NCBI RefSeq assembly: GCF_016793285.1
Contig: NZ_JAEUMO010000095.1
Span: 1-48,419, forward strand
Source of the DNA: Phenylobacterium sp.
GTDB lineage: Bacteria > Pseudomonadota > Alphaproteobacteria > Caulobacterales > Caulobacteraceae
Direction: 5' to 3'
DNA: 48,419 nt
Below are positions 1 through 10,313 of this stretch, piece after piece. Under the pieces are notes generated by a model. The model searched no databases. It saw only the letters and a list, made by a program, of their open reading frames with translations, and was not told the origin of the DNA. The position numbers were made by a program, and so were the translations under genes. Within the stretch, counting starts at the first letter, position 1. Every line of letters begins with the position of its first letter.

Positions 1-646
1 GCAGCAGGCGCTGCTGAAGATCATGGAGGGCACCGTCGCCTCCGTGCCGCCGCAGGGCGGGCGCAAGCATCCGCAGCAGGAGTTCCTGCAGGTCGACACG
101 ACCAACATCCTGTTCATCTGCGGCGGCGCCTTCGCGGGCCTGGAGAAGATCATCTCGGCGCGCGGCCAGGGCACCAGCGTCGGCTTCGGCGCCAAGGTGG
201 CCGATCCGGACGAGCGCCGCACGGGCGAGATCTTCCGCCAGGTGGAGCCGGACGACCTGCTCCGCTTCGGCCTGATTCCGGAATTCATCGGCCGCCTGCC
301 GGTGATCGCGACGCTGGACGACCTGGACGAAAAGGCCCTGGTGAAGATCCTCACCGAGCCCAAGAACGCCTTCGTGAAGCAGTACGCCCGCCTGTTCGAG
401 ATGGAGAACGTGGGCCTCACCTTCACCGACGACGCGCTGATGGCGGTGGCCCGCAAAGCCATCCAGCGCAAGACCGGCGCGCGCGGGCTGCGCTCGATCC
501 TCGAGGGCGTGCTGCTCGACACCATGTACGAGCTGCCGACCTACGACGGCGTCGAAGAGGTCGTCGTGAACCAGGAAGTGATCGAAGGCCGTGCGCAGCC
601 GCTGATCATCTACGCCGAGCGCCGCGACAAGGGCGGCGCGGCCTGA
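1..646 (+). CDS. clpX: ATP-dependent Clp protease ATP-binding subunit ClpX, C-terminal part
   Basis: ClpX is the AAA+ unfoldase that feeds substrates to ClpP in the cytoplasm. Only the C-terminal half is present; the gene runs off the left edge, and the first complete codon starts at base 2. The visible part begins in the AAA+ core ([20 protein letters not shown]), continues through the sensor-2 side ([17 protein letters not shown]) and ends in the conserved small domain with [12 protein letters not shown]. The match to ClpX is strong throughout. A rho-independent terminator follows 26 bases after the stop. The lon gene lies further downstream on the same strand, a neighbourhood familiar in alphaproteobacteria. 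In the Caulobacter lineage ClpXP is a main cell-cycle protease. Confidence 0.97.
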   Translation, partial: QQALLKIMEGTVASVPPQGGRKHPQQEFLQVDTTNILFICGGAFAGLEKIISARGQGTSVGFGAKVADPDERRTGEIFRQVEPDDLLRFGLIPEFIGRLPVIATLDDLDEKALVKILTEPKNAFVKQYARLFEMENVGLTFTDDALMAVARKAIQRKTGARGLRSILEGVLLDTMYELPTYDGVEEVVVNQEVIEGRAQPLIIYAERRDKGGAA

Positions 647-672
647 GCCCCACGGCGACATCGAATCGATGA

Positions 673-701
673 GGCCCCGCAAGCGATTGCGGGGCCTTTT
701 T
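673..701 (+). terminator. Rho-independent terminator after clpX
   Basis: A perfect stem, GGCCCCGCAA / TTGCGGGGCC (673-682 and 687-696) closed by a GCGA loop, is followed directly by a run of five T. It sits just after the clpX stop and separates clpX from the amidohydrolase gene. Textbook form, seen directly. Confidence 0.9.
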
Positions 702-754
702 CGTGCGCGGGAGCTGAGGCGGCGCTAACACGGACCTTCGCCCGAGGAGTTCCC

Positions 755-2197
755 ATGCGCCGCATCCTGCCCGTCGTCTCCGCGGCCGCCGCGCTTGCCT
801 GGACCGCCCCGGCGCCCGCGGCCCAGCCGGTCGACCTCCTGATCCGCCACGCCAGCGTCATCGACGTCCATACCGGCAAGATCGCCCGCGAACAGGTGGT
901 CGCCATCCGCGGCGGCGACATCGTCTCCGTCGGCCCCGACAGCGGGGCCAAGGCCTTCGCCGCGCGCCAGACCGTCGACGCCACGGGCCGCTTCGTGATG
1001 CCGGGCCTCTGGGACATGCACGTCCACTTCGGCGGCGGCCCCGAGCTGATCCAGGAGAACCGGGACCTCCTGCCGCTCTACCTGGCCCACGGCATCACCA
1101 GCATCCGCGACTGCGCGGGGGATCTGGCCGACGACGTCCTGGCCTGGCGCGACGAGATCCGCTCCGGCGCGCTGCCGGGGCCGACGCTCTACACCTCGGG
1201 ACCGAAGCTGGAGGGCTACAAGCCGATCTGGAAGGGCGTGCTGGAGGTCGGGACCGAGGCCGAGGTCGACGCCGCCCTCGACAGGCTGCAGGGCCTGAAG
1301 GTCGATTTCGTGAAGATCACCGACAACACGCTGAAGCCCGAGCTCTTCCTCTATGCCGTGCGCCAGGCGACGAAGCGCGGCCTGCGCACCTCGGCCCACA
1401 TTCCGGCCGCCGTCACCGTGGAGCAGGCGAGCGAAGCGGGCCTCACCTCGATCGAGCACATGAGCTATGCGCTGCGCCCCGGCTCGCCGCAGGAGGCGGC
1501 GCTGGCCGCCGACGTCGCCGCCGGGCGGATCGCGCCCGCCGAGGCCACGGCCCGCACGCTCGCCGCCTTCGACCCCGCCGTCGCCAGGGCCGCCTACCGC
1601 GGCTTCGCGGCCAAGGGCACGATGATCACGCCCACGCTCAACGGCTCCAAGGCGACCGCCTACCTCGACCAGGACGACCACAGGCACGACGCCTACCTGG
1701 CCTACATCGGCCCCGGCCTGAAGAAGACCTACGAATGGCGCGTCGAACGCGCCGCCAAGGACGACGCCGCGGCCATCGCGCGCCGCCACCGGACCTACGA
1801 GAAGGCCGCCGACCTGCTTCCGCTGCTGCGCGACGCCGGCATGACGATCATCGCAGGAACCGACGCCGGATTCCTGAATTCGTTCAACTATCCCGGAATC
1901 GGCCTGCACGACGAGATGGCCATCTTCGTGGCGCATGGGCTGACGCCGCTCCAGACGCTCCAGGCCGCCACCCTGGCCGGCCCGAAGTACTTCGGCGTCT
2001 CCGACCGCTACGGCGCCGTGGCCGCGGGCAAGGCGGCCGACATCCTGATCCTCGACCGCAACCCGGTGCAGGACATCTCGGCCACCCGCACGGTCCGCGG
2101 CGTCGTCCTGCGCGGCCGCTACTTCGACCGCGCGGCGCTGGACGCGATGCTGGCCGAAGCCAGGGCCAAGGTCGCCCGCGCCGAGGGCCGTAGCTGA
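755..2197 (+). CDS. Exported amidohydrolase family protein
   Basis: A 480-residue metal-dependent amidohydrolase of the imidazolonepropionase/dipeptidase-like branch. Residues 1-23 form a signal peptide (hydrophobic stretch ending in APAPAAQ), so the enzyme should act in the periplasm. The fold signature is present: the HVH metal-binding motif in WDMHVHFGG (about residue 88), a lysine in VDFVKITDN that could be the carboxylated metal bridge, histidines in TSAHIPAA and SIEHMSYA, and the catalytic aspartate in IIAGTDAGF. The C-terminus returns to the small beta domain (GKAADILILDRNP). A GAGGAG ribosome binding site sits just before the ATG. The substrate cannot be told from sequence; relatives hydrolyse cyclic amides, dipeptides or lactones. 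It appears to be a single-gene unit. Confidence 0.88.
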   Translation: MRRILPVVSAAAALAWTAPAPAAQPVDLLIRHASVIDVHTGKIAREQVVAIRGGDIVSVGPDSGAKAFAARQTVDATGRFVMPGLWDMHVHFGGGPELIQENRDLLPLYLAHGITSIRDCAGDLADDVLAWRDEIRSGALPGPTLYTSGPKLEGYKPIWKGVLEVGTEAEVDAALDRLQGLKVDFVKITDNTLKPELFLYAVRQATKRGLRTSAHIPAAVTVEQASEAGLTSIEHMSYALRPGSPQEAALAADVAAGRIAPAEATARTLAAFDPAVARAAYRGFAAKGTMITPTLNGSKATAYLDQDDHRHDAYLAYIGPGLKKTYEWRVERAAKDDAAAIARRHRTYEKAADLLPLLRDAGMTIIAGTDAGFLNSFNYPGIGLHDEMAIFVAHGLTPLQTLQAATLAGPKYFGVSDRYGAVAAGKAADILILDRNPVQDISATRTVRGVVLRGRYFDRAALDAMLAEARAKVARAEGRS

Positions 2198-2237
2198 ACC
2201 GCTGGCGGGATCGCGCCGGACGGCCCACATTGGCTGC

Positions 2238-2624
2238 ATGGCGCTGATCACCGGCCTCGACCACATCAACATCCGCACCGCCGACCTCGCGGGGACCAAG
2301 GCGTTCCTGATCGACGTGCTGGGCCTGGTCGAGGGCTGGCGTCCGCCGTTCCCGTTCCCGGGCGCATGGCTCTACGCCGGCGGCAAGGACGTGGTGCATC
2401 TGGTGGAGGTCGAGACGCCCGCCGCCGAGAGCGCCGGGTCCTCGCTGGACCATTTCGCCTTCGACATCGCCGACTACGACGAGGCGCTGGTCCGCGTGCG
2501 GACGTCGGGCATGAAGTTCCGCGCGGTCGACACGCCCGGGACGACCGTGAAGCAGATCTTCGTCCGCGAACCCGCCGGCGTGACCATAGAGCTCAACTGG
2601 AAGGGCGATCGCCCGAAGGGGTGA
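2238..2624 (+). CDS. VOC (glyoxalase/dioxygenase-fold) family protein
   Basis: A 128-residue single-repeat vicinal-oxygen-chelate protein. It shows the N-terminal metal ligand in LDHINIRT, the central FAFDIADYDEALVRV segment with its histidine (LDHFAFDI), and a C-terminal glutamate in GVTIELNW. These fit the beta-alpha-beta-beta-beta metal site of glyoxalase-like proteins. The length is normal for a one-domain member that works as a dimer. It could be a lyase, isomerase or resistance-type protein; the substrate is unknown. It lies 40 bases after the amidohydrolase on the same strand, so the two may be cotranscribed, and it ends before a 32-base palindrome. Confidence 0.85.
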   Translation: MALITGLDHINIRTADLAGTKAFLIDVLGLVEGWRPPFPFPGAWLYAGGKDVVHLVEVETPAAESAGSSLDHFAFDIADYDEALVRVRTSGMKFRAVDTPGTTVKQIFVREPAGVTIELNWKGDRPKG

Positions 2625-2639
2625 ACGATATCCTCCCTC

Positions 2640-2671
2640 CGCTCATCCCCGCGCATGCGCGGGGATGAGCG
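2640..2671. repeat. Dispersed palindromic repeat, copy A (likely bidirectional terminator)
   Basis: A perfect 32-base palindrome whose left arm is CGCTCATCCCCGCGCA. It lies between two convergent genes (VOC protein and methyltransferase). Closely similar but diverged copies lie at 14387-14416 and 28154-28182, again between convergent genes. The family is REP-like; its role as a two-way terminator is inferred from position and symmetry. Confidence 0.75.
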
Positions 2672-2683
2672 ATGTGGGTGGAG

Positions 2684-3466
2684 CTACTTCGGCTTCCGGA
2701 ACTTCAGGACGAACTGGTCGGTCCTGCCGCGGATCGTCTTGTCGAAGACGTCGGACGTGCGCGGATCGGCCGGGTTGGCCAGGAGGTCGCTCTCGCCCTC
2801 CAGCACGAAACCGGCGGCGGTGACCTGCTGCTTCACGGTCGCCACGTCGATCCGGTGCAGGGTGTCGGTCTCCGTCATGCCCGTGCCCGGCCGCCCGGCG
2901 TGGTCGACGATCACGAAGAGGCCGCCCGGCTTCAGGGCCTTGAACACCGCCGCGTTCAGCACGGCCGGGTCGACCTTGCCCATGAAGGGGTCGGGATAGT
3001 CGTGGTAGTTCTGCGAGGTGAAGACGAGGTCCACGGCCTCGGGGGCTGCGAACGCCTTCGCCGGCTGGGTCAGGACCGTGACGTTGGTGAACGGCGGCGC
3101 AGCGGCCATCTTGCGCATCACCTGCGAGTCGGGCTGCGAGACCTTGTCGTACTCGTCGGGCCACAGCGCGTAGACCTTGCCCTCGGGACCCACGGTCAGG
3201 CTGAACAGCCGCGTGAAGTAGCCCGCGCCCGGGATCAGATCGACCACCTTCTGGCCCGGCTTCACCTCGGCGAAGGCCACCAGTTCCGGGCCCTTGCGCT
3301 GGACGTCCTTGGCGACGTCGGCGGCGCGCGCCGGATTGCCCGCCGCGTCCGGGAGCGTCGCCGCGGCCGGGGCGGCGGCGGCGTCTGCAGACTTCGCCGG
3401 GGGCTCGGACCGGGCGCAGCCGGCCGCCACGGCCGCGACGGCGAGGGGGATGAGAAGGCGGCGCAT
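2684..3466 (-). CDS. Exported class I SAM-dependent methyltransferase-like lipoprotein
   Basis: A 260-residue protein with a lipoprotein-type signal: MRRLLIPLAVAAVAAGCARS has a lipobox (AAGC) at residue 17, followed by an Ala/Pro-rich linker. The rest is a Rossmann methyltransferase of the COG4798 type. It carries motif I in KVVDLIPGAGYFTRLF (about residue 75) and a strand-4 region with QNYHDYPDPFMG and ALKPGGLFVIVDH. Periplasmic methyltransferase-fold proteins of this group are common in Caulobacteraceae and Sphingomonads. Real methyl transfer outside the cytoplasm is doubtful because SAM is not available there, so the function is unknown. It is transcribed alone, convergent with the VOC gene. 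Confidence 0.85.
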   Translation of the reverse strand: MRRLLIPLAVAAVAAGCARSEPPAKSADAAAAPAAATLPDAAGNPARAADVAKDVQRKGPELVAFAEVKPGQKVVDLIPGAGYFTRLFSLTVGPEGKVYALWPDEYDKVSQPDSQVMRKMAAAPPFTNVTVLTQPAKAFAAPEAVDLVFTSQNYHDYPDPFMGKVDPAVLNAAVFKALKPGGLFVIVDHAGRPGTGMTETDTLHRIDVATVKQQVTAAGFVLEGESDLLANPADPRTSDVFDKTIRGRTDQFVLKFRKPK

Positions 3467-3667
3467 CGGCCAAGTCTCCGGATCGTTTCGGCGGCCCCAG
3501 GCTAAGGCGCGTCGTGGCCGCGTCGACAGACTTGAGACGAACGGACGTTGTTCCTATCTAGACGGCCGTGTCCGGGGCATGGCGTTGCGCGCGATCCCGG
3601 CGTCCTCCCGCTCAAGCTGGATCATCAGAGGCGATAGGACGCAGTGTCGCGCACGGGTCTTGCGGCG

Positions 3668-3699
3668 CTTGAAAGGCGTTGGAAACCGTCCACATAAAT
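3668..3699 (+). promoter_or_regulatory. Candidate sigma-32 (RpoH) heat-shock promoter of lon
   Basis: The 352-base gap before lon contains CTTGAAA (3668-3674), a 15-base spacer and CCACATAAAT (3690-3699). This resembles the sigma-32 promoter pattern (CTTGAAA and a CCCATnT-type -10). A start about 7 bases later would leave a leader of roughly 110 bases. Lon is a known RpoH target in proteobacteria. The rest of the gap shows no convincing gene. Inference from pattern and position. Confidence 0.5.
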
Positions 3700-3818
3700 C
3701 ATCGACAACGCCGCCGGGGTCCGGCGGACGGGTCGTCCGACTCAAGCGCATCGTTTGAGTGACCGCGATCCGACAGGCGAGGCTGCCACTGATGGGGTCC
3801 GCCAGGAGTTAGAGCATC

Positions 3819-6215
<2,397 letters not shown>

Positions 6216-6319
6216 CGCGCTGCGGCGAACAGCATACCGGTTCGCCGGAAACGCTGACTTCGAAGGAGAGGTATCCGCCCGGGGTTTCGGCGGAGCCGAT
6301 CAAATTCTGTATCAGGCGG

Positions 6320-6345
6320 GCGGCGCAGGAGAGATCCTGCGCCGC
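6320..6345 (+). terminator. Hairpin downstream of lon, likely terminator
   Basis: An 11-base perfect stem GCGGCGCAGGA / TCCTGCGCCGC closed by a GAGA tetraloop lies 104 bases after the lon stop. The downstream tract is only weakly T-rich (ATCCGTTTG), so it may be an intrinsic terminator of modest strength or an RNA-stabilising end. Confidence 0.55.
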
Positions 6346-6351
6346 ATCCGT

Positions 6352-6380
6352 TTGACGGCCACGCTCACTCGGGCCTAATT
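6352..6380 (+). promoter_or_regulatory. Candidate housekeeping promoter of the HU gene
   Basis: TTGACG (6352-6357), a 17-base spacer and CTAATT (6375-6380) lie upstream of the HU gene and just downstream of the hairpin that follows lon. Spacing and the -35 match are good; the -10 is only partial. This implies a leader of about 65 bases. Confidence 0.4.
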
Positions 6381-6451
6381 CGAACAAGGCGTAGGGGGAC
6401 GCGGCCCAGATTCCCCACGCCAAAAAAAGAGTGGGCTGGGAGAAAACACAC

Positions 6452-6727
6452 ATGACGAAAGCCGAACTCGTATCGGCTATGGCCGACCGTGCCGGTCTCA
6501 ACAAGGCGCAGGCCAAGGAAGCGCTGGACGCATTCATCGCTTCCGTGTCGACAACCCTGAAGGCCGGCGACGAAGTCCGGCTGGTGGGCTTCGGCAGCTT
6601 CGTGCCGGTTCAGCGGGCGGCCGGCACCGCCCGAAATCCCCGCACTGGCGAGAAGGTGAAACGCCCCGCCAGCCAGACCTGCCGCTTCAAGGTGGGCGAT
6701 GCGCTGAAGAGCACGCTGAACAACTGA
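6452..6727 (+). CDS. hup: HU family DNA-binding protein
   Basis: A 91-residue nucleoid protein. MTKAELVSAMADRAGLNKAQ is the HU N-terminal helix pair. VRLVGFGSFVPVQRAAGTAR and NPRTGEKVKRPASQTCRFKVG form the beta saddle and DNA-clasping arm, with the signature GFGSF and the RNPRTGE arm tip. It binds and bends DNA non-specifically as a dimer. I chose the ATG at 6452, which gives the family's normal length, rather than an upstream GTG at 6431 that adds seven unlike residues. It sits behind lon, as in many proteobacteria, but with its own likely promoter and a strong terminator. Confidence 0.95.
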   Translation: MTKAELVSAMADRAGLNKAQAKEALDAFIASVSTTLKAGDEVRLVGFGSFVPVQRAAGTARNPRTGEKVKRPASQTCRFKVGDALKSTLNN

Positions 6728-6749
6728 CGCGCTTCATCGAGAAAAGATG

Positions 6750-6782
6750 AAAGGGCGGCCGTACGCGACGGCCGCCCTTTTC
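6750..6782 (+). terminator. Rho-independent terminator after the HU gene
   Basis: Stem GGGCGGCCGT / ACGGCCGCCC (6753-6762 and 6768-6777), followed by TTTT and flanked 5' by AAA. It starts 22 bases after the HU stop and isolates HU from the riboswitch transcript. Confidence 0.9.
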
Positions 6783-6804
6783 ATTTGCGTCGCGGGGCCG
6801 TGGC

Positions 6805-6950
6805 GGGCTAGGGCAGGGCGGTCTTCGGGGAGTAGCCGTCCGCACGACAGCGGAGCCCGCGTCAACAGACTTGCATCCTCGGATGCATGGCGCGGGCGGC
6901 GGACCTTTCGGGTCCGGATCGGCGAGACCGGCGATGCGGCCTCCTTAGCC
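6805..6950 (+). ncRNA. yybP-ykoY manganese riboswitch
   Basis: The conserved yybP-ykoY segments occur in order: GGGGAGTAG (6827-6835), then CGTCAAC (6860-6866), then CGGCGAGACCG (6920-6930). Pairing segments lie between them, such as GGACC/GGTCC (6901-6905 and 6911-6915) and GCATCC/GGATGC (6873-6888). The class senses Mn2+ and turns on Mn exporters of the MntP and GDT1/UPF0016 families. Here it lies directly upstream of a GDT1-family gene, which supports the call independently. The outer boundaries are approximate. The expression platform probably lies between 6930 and the TTG start. Confidence 0.9.
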
Positions 6951-7012
6951 TGCGGGCGCGGCGGAGGGCCTGCGTCGTCGTCGTCTCTGCCGCGTCCCGA
7001 ACGGGTGTCACC

Positions 7013-7594
7013 TTGGAAGCCTTCCTCGTCTCCGCCGGCCTCGTCGCCATCGCCGAAATCGGCGACAAGACCCAGCTCCTGGCCATCATGCTGGCGGCGC
7101 GGTTTCGCCGGCCGGTCCCGATCATCCTGGGCATCCTCGCCGCCACGCTGGCCAACCACGGCCTGGCCGCCGGCCTCGGCGTGCTCATCGCGCAGTGGCT
7201 GACCGGCCCGCTGTTCCAGGCCGTCGTGGGCCTCGGCTTCATCGTCATGGCCGCCTGGGCGCTGATCCCGGACAAGGAGGACGAGGGCGCGGCCGCCGCC
7301 AGCGCCGGCGGCGTGTTCCTGACCACGCTGGTGGCGTTCTTCCTCGTGGAGATCGGCGACAAGACCCAGATCGCCACCACCCTGCTGGCGGCGCGCTTCC
7401 ACGAGCTTCTCCTCGTCACCGCCGGCACCACCTTCGGGATGATGCTGGCCAACGTCCCGGCCGTGCTGCTGGGGGAAGCGGCCACCAGGGTCGTGCCGCT
7501 GCGCTACGTCCGGATCGGCGCAGCCGTCGTCTTCGCCCTGATCGGGGCGTCGGTTCTGGTCGCGGCCTTCCTCAAGCCAGGTTTTTCCTTCTAA
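7013..7594 (+). CDS. GDT1/TMEM165 (UPF0016) family manganese exporter
   Basis: A 193-residue membrane protein with two homologous halves. Each half carries the family signature E-x-G-D-K-T: VAIAEIGDKTQLLAI near residue 18 and FLVEIGDKTQIATT near residue 116. About six transmembrane helices are visible. Family members export Mn2+ (MneA-type in bacteria) or move Ca2+/Mn2+ in eukaryotes. The start is taken as TTG 7013, giving MEAFLVSAG, the usual N-terminus. A longer in-frame reading from 6887 would translate part of the riboswitch and gives non-family residues. The upstream Mn riboswitch makes manganese efflux the likely job. Confidence 0.9.
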   Translation: MEAFLVSAGLVAIAEIGDKTQLLAIMLAARFRRPVPIILGILAATLANHGLAAGLGVLIAQWLTGPLFQAVVGLGFIVMAAWALIPDKEDEGAAAASAGGVFLTTLVAFFLVEIGDKTQIATTLLAARFHELLLVTAGTTFGMMLANVPAVLLGEAATRVVPLRYVRIGAAVVFALIGASVLVAAFLKPGFSF

Positions 7595-7619
7595 GGTCCC
7601 GCGGGGTTTGGAGATTCCT

Positions 7620-9008
7620 ATGACCGCAGCGACCGTCAGAGACGGCGATACCGCCTTCCTGGGGCATCCGAAGGCGCTGGGCTACCTCGCCTTCACCGAG
7701 GCCTGGGAGCGGTTCTCGTACTACGGCATGAACACGCTGCTGGCCCTCTACATGGTCAATCAGTTGCTGTTGCCCGGCCATGTCGAGAACGTCGTCGGCC
7801 TGCCGGTCCTGCAGGGGATCCTCGAACGCGGCGGGGCGCTGACGCCGCAGGCGCTGGCGGTGGCCATCGCCGGGCTCTACGGCGCCTGCGTCTACCTGAC
7901 GCCGCTCTTGGGCGGCCTGCTGGCGGACTGGCTGCTGGGCCGGACGCCCACAGTCATCCTCGGCGCGCTGCTGATGGCCACCGGACACTTCCTGATGGCC
8001 TTCGAGCAGCCGTTCCTGCTGGCGCTGCTCTGCCTGATGCTGGGCTCGGGCTGCTTCAAGGGCAACATCGCCAGCCAGGTCGGCGGCCTCTATCCCGAGG
8101 GCGACACGCGCCGGGCCGACGCCTTCCAGATCTTCTACCTGGCGATCAACGCCGGGGTGATCGTGGCGCCGCTCGTCGTGGCGCGCCTGGCCCACGGCGT
8201 CGGCTGGCACTGGGGCTTCGGGGCCGCCGGGGTCGGGATGCTGATCTCGATCGTCATCTACCTGTCGGGCCGCCGCCTCTTCCCGTCCGACCCGCCGCTG
8301 CGCAAGCGCGGCGAGATGAAGGTCGATCGCCCGGCGATGGTGCGCAGCGACTGGGAACGCGTGTTCCTGCTGGCCCTGATGGTGCCGCTGCTCGCCGCCT
8401 CGGTCCTGGGCAACCAGCAGATCTTCGTCACCTACCTGGTGTGGGCCGAGAAGAGCGTCGACCTGCAGATGTTCGGCGTGACGTTCCTGGCCGAGGACCT
8501 GGTCTCGGCCGACGCCTTCGTGTCGGTCGGCTGCCTCGCCGGCATGGTGGTGTTCTGGCGGGTCTGGGCCAAGCGGTTCAAGGAGCCCGACGAGTTCGGC
8601 AAGATCGCCATCGGCTGCCTGTTCGGCGCGGCCGGCGTCGCCTGCCTCGGGCTCGGCGCGATGCTCACGCCCGAGGGCGGCAAGGTCTCGGTCTGGTGGC
8701 TGCTGGCGTTCCACCTGCTGAACGACATCGGCTTCGCCAACGTGCTGCCGGTCAGCCTGGCCCTGTTCGCGCGGGCCGCGCCGCGGGCGATCGCGGGCTC
8801 GGTGATCGGCATCTACTACCTGTTCCTCTTCGCCGGGAACGCGACGGCCGGCTGGCTGGGCACCAAGCTGGAAAGCATGGGCTCGGTGAACTTCTGGCTG
8901 ATGCATGGCGCCATCGTCGCCGTCGCGGGCCTCGTGATCTTCGCCATCGGCCCGCTGTTCCGCCGCGTCCTGAACGCCCAGCCCGCCCCCCAGCCGGCGA
9001 CGGCCTGA
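7620..9008 (+). CDS. Proton-dependent oligopeptide transporter (POT/PTR2 family)
   Basis: A 462-residue MFS protein with about 12-14 hydrophobic helices. The POT-specific proton-coupling motif ExxERFxYYG appears in EAWERFSYYG at about residues 27-36, followed by LYGACVYLTPLLGGLLAD. It imports di- and tripeptides using the proton gradient across the inner membrane. The ATG at 7620 is preceded by GGAG and is preferred over an upstream TTG at 7608. It starts 25 bases after the Mn exporter and may be cotranscribed with it, although no functional link is obvious. It ends just before tRNA-Val. Confidence 0.93.
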   Translation: MTAATVRDGDTAFLGHPKALGYLAFTEAWERFSYYGMNTLLALYMVNQLLLPGHVENVVGLPVLQGILERGGALTPQALAVAIAGLYGACVYLTPLLGGLLADWLLGRTPTVILGALLMATGHFLMAFEQPFLLALLCLMLGSGCFKGNIASQVGGLYPEGDTRRADAFQIFYLAINAGVIVAPLVVARLAHGVGWHWGFGAAGVGMLISIVIYLSGRRLFPSDPPLRKRGEMKVDRPAMVRSDWERVFLLALMVPLLAASVLGNQQIFVTYLVWAEKSVDLQMFGVTFLAEDLVSADAFVSVGCLAGMVVFWRVWAKRFKEPDEFGKIAIGCLFGAAGVACLGLGAMLTPEGGKVSVWWLLAFHLLNDIGFANVLPVSLALFARAAPRAIAGSVIGIYYLFLFAGNATAGWLGTKLESMGSVNFWLMHGAIVAVAGLVIFAIGPLFRRVLNAQPAPQPATA

Positions 9009-9058
9009 GGCGGCGGGCCTAGCGGCGCGACCGCAGGATGGACTAGAACCGCCGCGAT

Positions 9059-9135
9059 GGGCGGCTAGCTCAGTTGGTCAGAGCACCTCGTTTACACCGA
9101 GGGGGTCGGGGGTTCGAGCCCCTCGCCGCCCACCA
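9059..9135 (+). tRNA. tRNA-Val (anticodon TAC)
   Basis: A complete 77-base tRNA with encoded CCA. The acceptor stem is GGGCGGC / GCCGCCC (9059-9065 and 9125-9131), and the D arm contains AGCTCAGTTGGT. The anticodon stem is CCTCG/CGAGG around loop TTTACAC, giving anticodon TAC at 9093-9095. The T arm contains GGTTCGAGCCCC. It reads GUA/GUG valine codons. Confidence 0.97.
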
Positions 9136-9174
9136 ATCTCCGTAACCCAGGCCAGTTCCGCCGCATTGCCAAGC

Positions 9175-9205
9175 TCGCGAAAAGTGATATCACTTTGATA
9201 GCGAG
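9175..9205 (+). promoter_or_regulatory. Palindromic operator candidate upstream of the SPFH operon
   Basis: A perfect 16-base palindrome AAAGTGATATCACTTT (9182-9197) is nested in a wider imperfect dyad whose outer arms are CTCGC and GCGAG (9175-9179 and 9201-9205). It lies 23 bases before the first gene of a three-gene unit that ends with a ribbon-helix-helix protein, a natural candidate to bind it. Sequence symmetry is seen; binding is inferred. Confidence 0.55.
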
Positions 9206-9219
9206 ACGCGGAGGGCTGG

Positions 9220-9420
9220 ATGAGAGACGCCGACGACAAGCCGCTGAGCGCCCTGGTGGCCCAGGGCTGGGAGGTGATCGGGTTCACCTCGGCGCGTGAT
9301 CCCTCGTGGGGGACGCATGCGCATCACGTGCTGCTGCGCCGCCAGCGCGCGCACAAGGTTCTGAGCATCCGGGCCAAGGCCATCGGGTCGGGCCACGTGG
9401 TCAAGGAGATCGACCTATGA
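9220..9420 (+). CDS. Small conserved hypothetical protein of the SPFH operon
   Basis: A 66-residue protein with no recognisable domain. The N-terminal part (ALVAQGWEVIGFTS) looks like a short strand-helix unit of the kind seen in small DUF-type proteins that begin with a Leu-x-x-Gly-W-E pattern. The C-terminal half is basic with several histidines (WGTHAHHVLLRRQRAHK). There is no signal peptide or membrane segment. GGAGG lies a short distance before the ATG. Its stop codon overlaps the start of the SPFH gene by four bases (ATGA), so the two are translationally coupled and probably act together. Confidence 0.75.
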   Translation: MRDADDKPLSALVAQGWEVIGFTSARDPSWGTHAHHVLLRRQRAHKVLSIRAKAIGSGHVVKEIDL

Positions 9421-10307
9421 GCGAGCGCACGATCAACCGGACGCAGGAGCGTTCCGGCGGCGGCGTGAACGGCGTCCTGCCGCTGCTCGTGTTTCTCTTC
9501 CTCGGCGGGCTGGCGTTCTACGGGCTCGGACTGGGCTTCAGGATCCACCAGGGCGCGCTGATCCTGGGCTCGGTGCTGTCGCTGGCGACCGTGCTGCTGC
9601 TGCTCACGGGCCTCTATACCGTGCAGCCGAACCAGGGCGTCGCGATCACCCTCTTCGGCGACTACAAGGGCACCGACCGGCGGCCCGGCCTGCGCTGGGT
9701 GCTGTTCTGGTACGGCCGCAAGAAGATCAGCCTGCGGGTCCGCAACGTCACCTCGGAAACGCTGAAGGTGAACGACCGGCGCGGCAATCCGATCGAGATC
9801 GCCGCCAACGTGGTCTGGCGCGTGGGCGATTCGGCGCAGGCGCTGTTCGACGTGGACGAGTACGCGGCCTTCGTGAACATCCAGATCGAGACGGGCCTGC
9901 GCGAGGTGGCGCGCCAGTACGCCTACGACCATGCCGAGGACGGCGAGCACACCCTGCGCGACGACGCCGAGATCGTGGGCGAGAAGCTGAAGGCAGACCT
10001 GTCGAACCGCGTCGCGGTGGCCGGGATCGTCGTGGACGAGGCCCACCTGATGCACCTGGCCTACGCGCCCGAGATCGCCGGCGCGATGCTGCGGCGCCAG
10101 CAGGCGGAGGCCAGCATCGCGGCGCGCCAGAAGATCGTGATCGGCGCCGTCAGCATGGTCGAGCAGGCCCTGGAGCAGCTCGGCGAGCGCGAGGTGGTCA
10201 CCCTGGACGAGGAGCGCAAGGCCGCCATGGTCTCGAACCTCCTGGTGGTGCTGTGCGCCGACCGTGAGGCCCAGCCCGTCGTGAACACCGGCACGCTCTA
10301 CGGCTAG
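9417..10307 (+). CDS. SPFH/Band 7 domain membrane protein
   Basis: A 296-residue prohibitin/stomatin-like protein. Two hydrophobic helices (about residues 18-38 and 45-66) precede an SPFH domain that begins with [19 protein letters not shown] and includes [22 protein letters not shown] helical tail ([20 protein letters not shown]) follows. SPFH proteins form large oligomeric rings or scaffolds at the inner membrane that organise proteases and lipids. The gene is sandwiched between a 66-residue protein (4-base overlap) and a ribbon-helix-helix protein 6 bases downstream. Confidence 0.9.
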   Translation: MSERTINRTQERSGGGVNGVLPLLVFLFLGGLAFYGLGLGFRIHQGALILGSVLSLATVLLLLTGLYTVQPNQGVAITLFGDYKGTDRRPGLRWVLFWYGRKKISLRVRNVTSETLKVNDRRGNPIEIAANVVWRVGDSAQALFDVDEYAAFVNIQIETGLREVARQYAYDHAEDGEHTLRDDAEIVGEKLKADLSNRVAVAGIVVDEAHLMHLAYAPEIAGAMLRRQQAEASIAARQKIVIGAVSMVEQALEQLGEREVVTLDEERKAAMVSNLLVVLCADREAQPVVNTGTLYG

Positions 10308-10313
10308 GGTCGC

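Noticed and set aside
725-2299. A 524-residue open frame opposite the amidohydrolase.
   Set aside because: Glycine/arginine/aspartate-rich shadow without domain; the amidohydrolase is clear.
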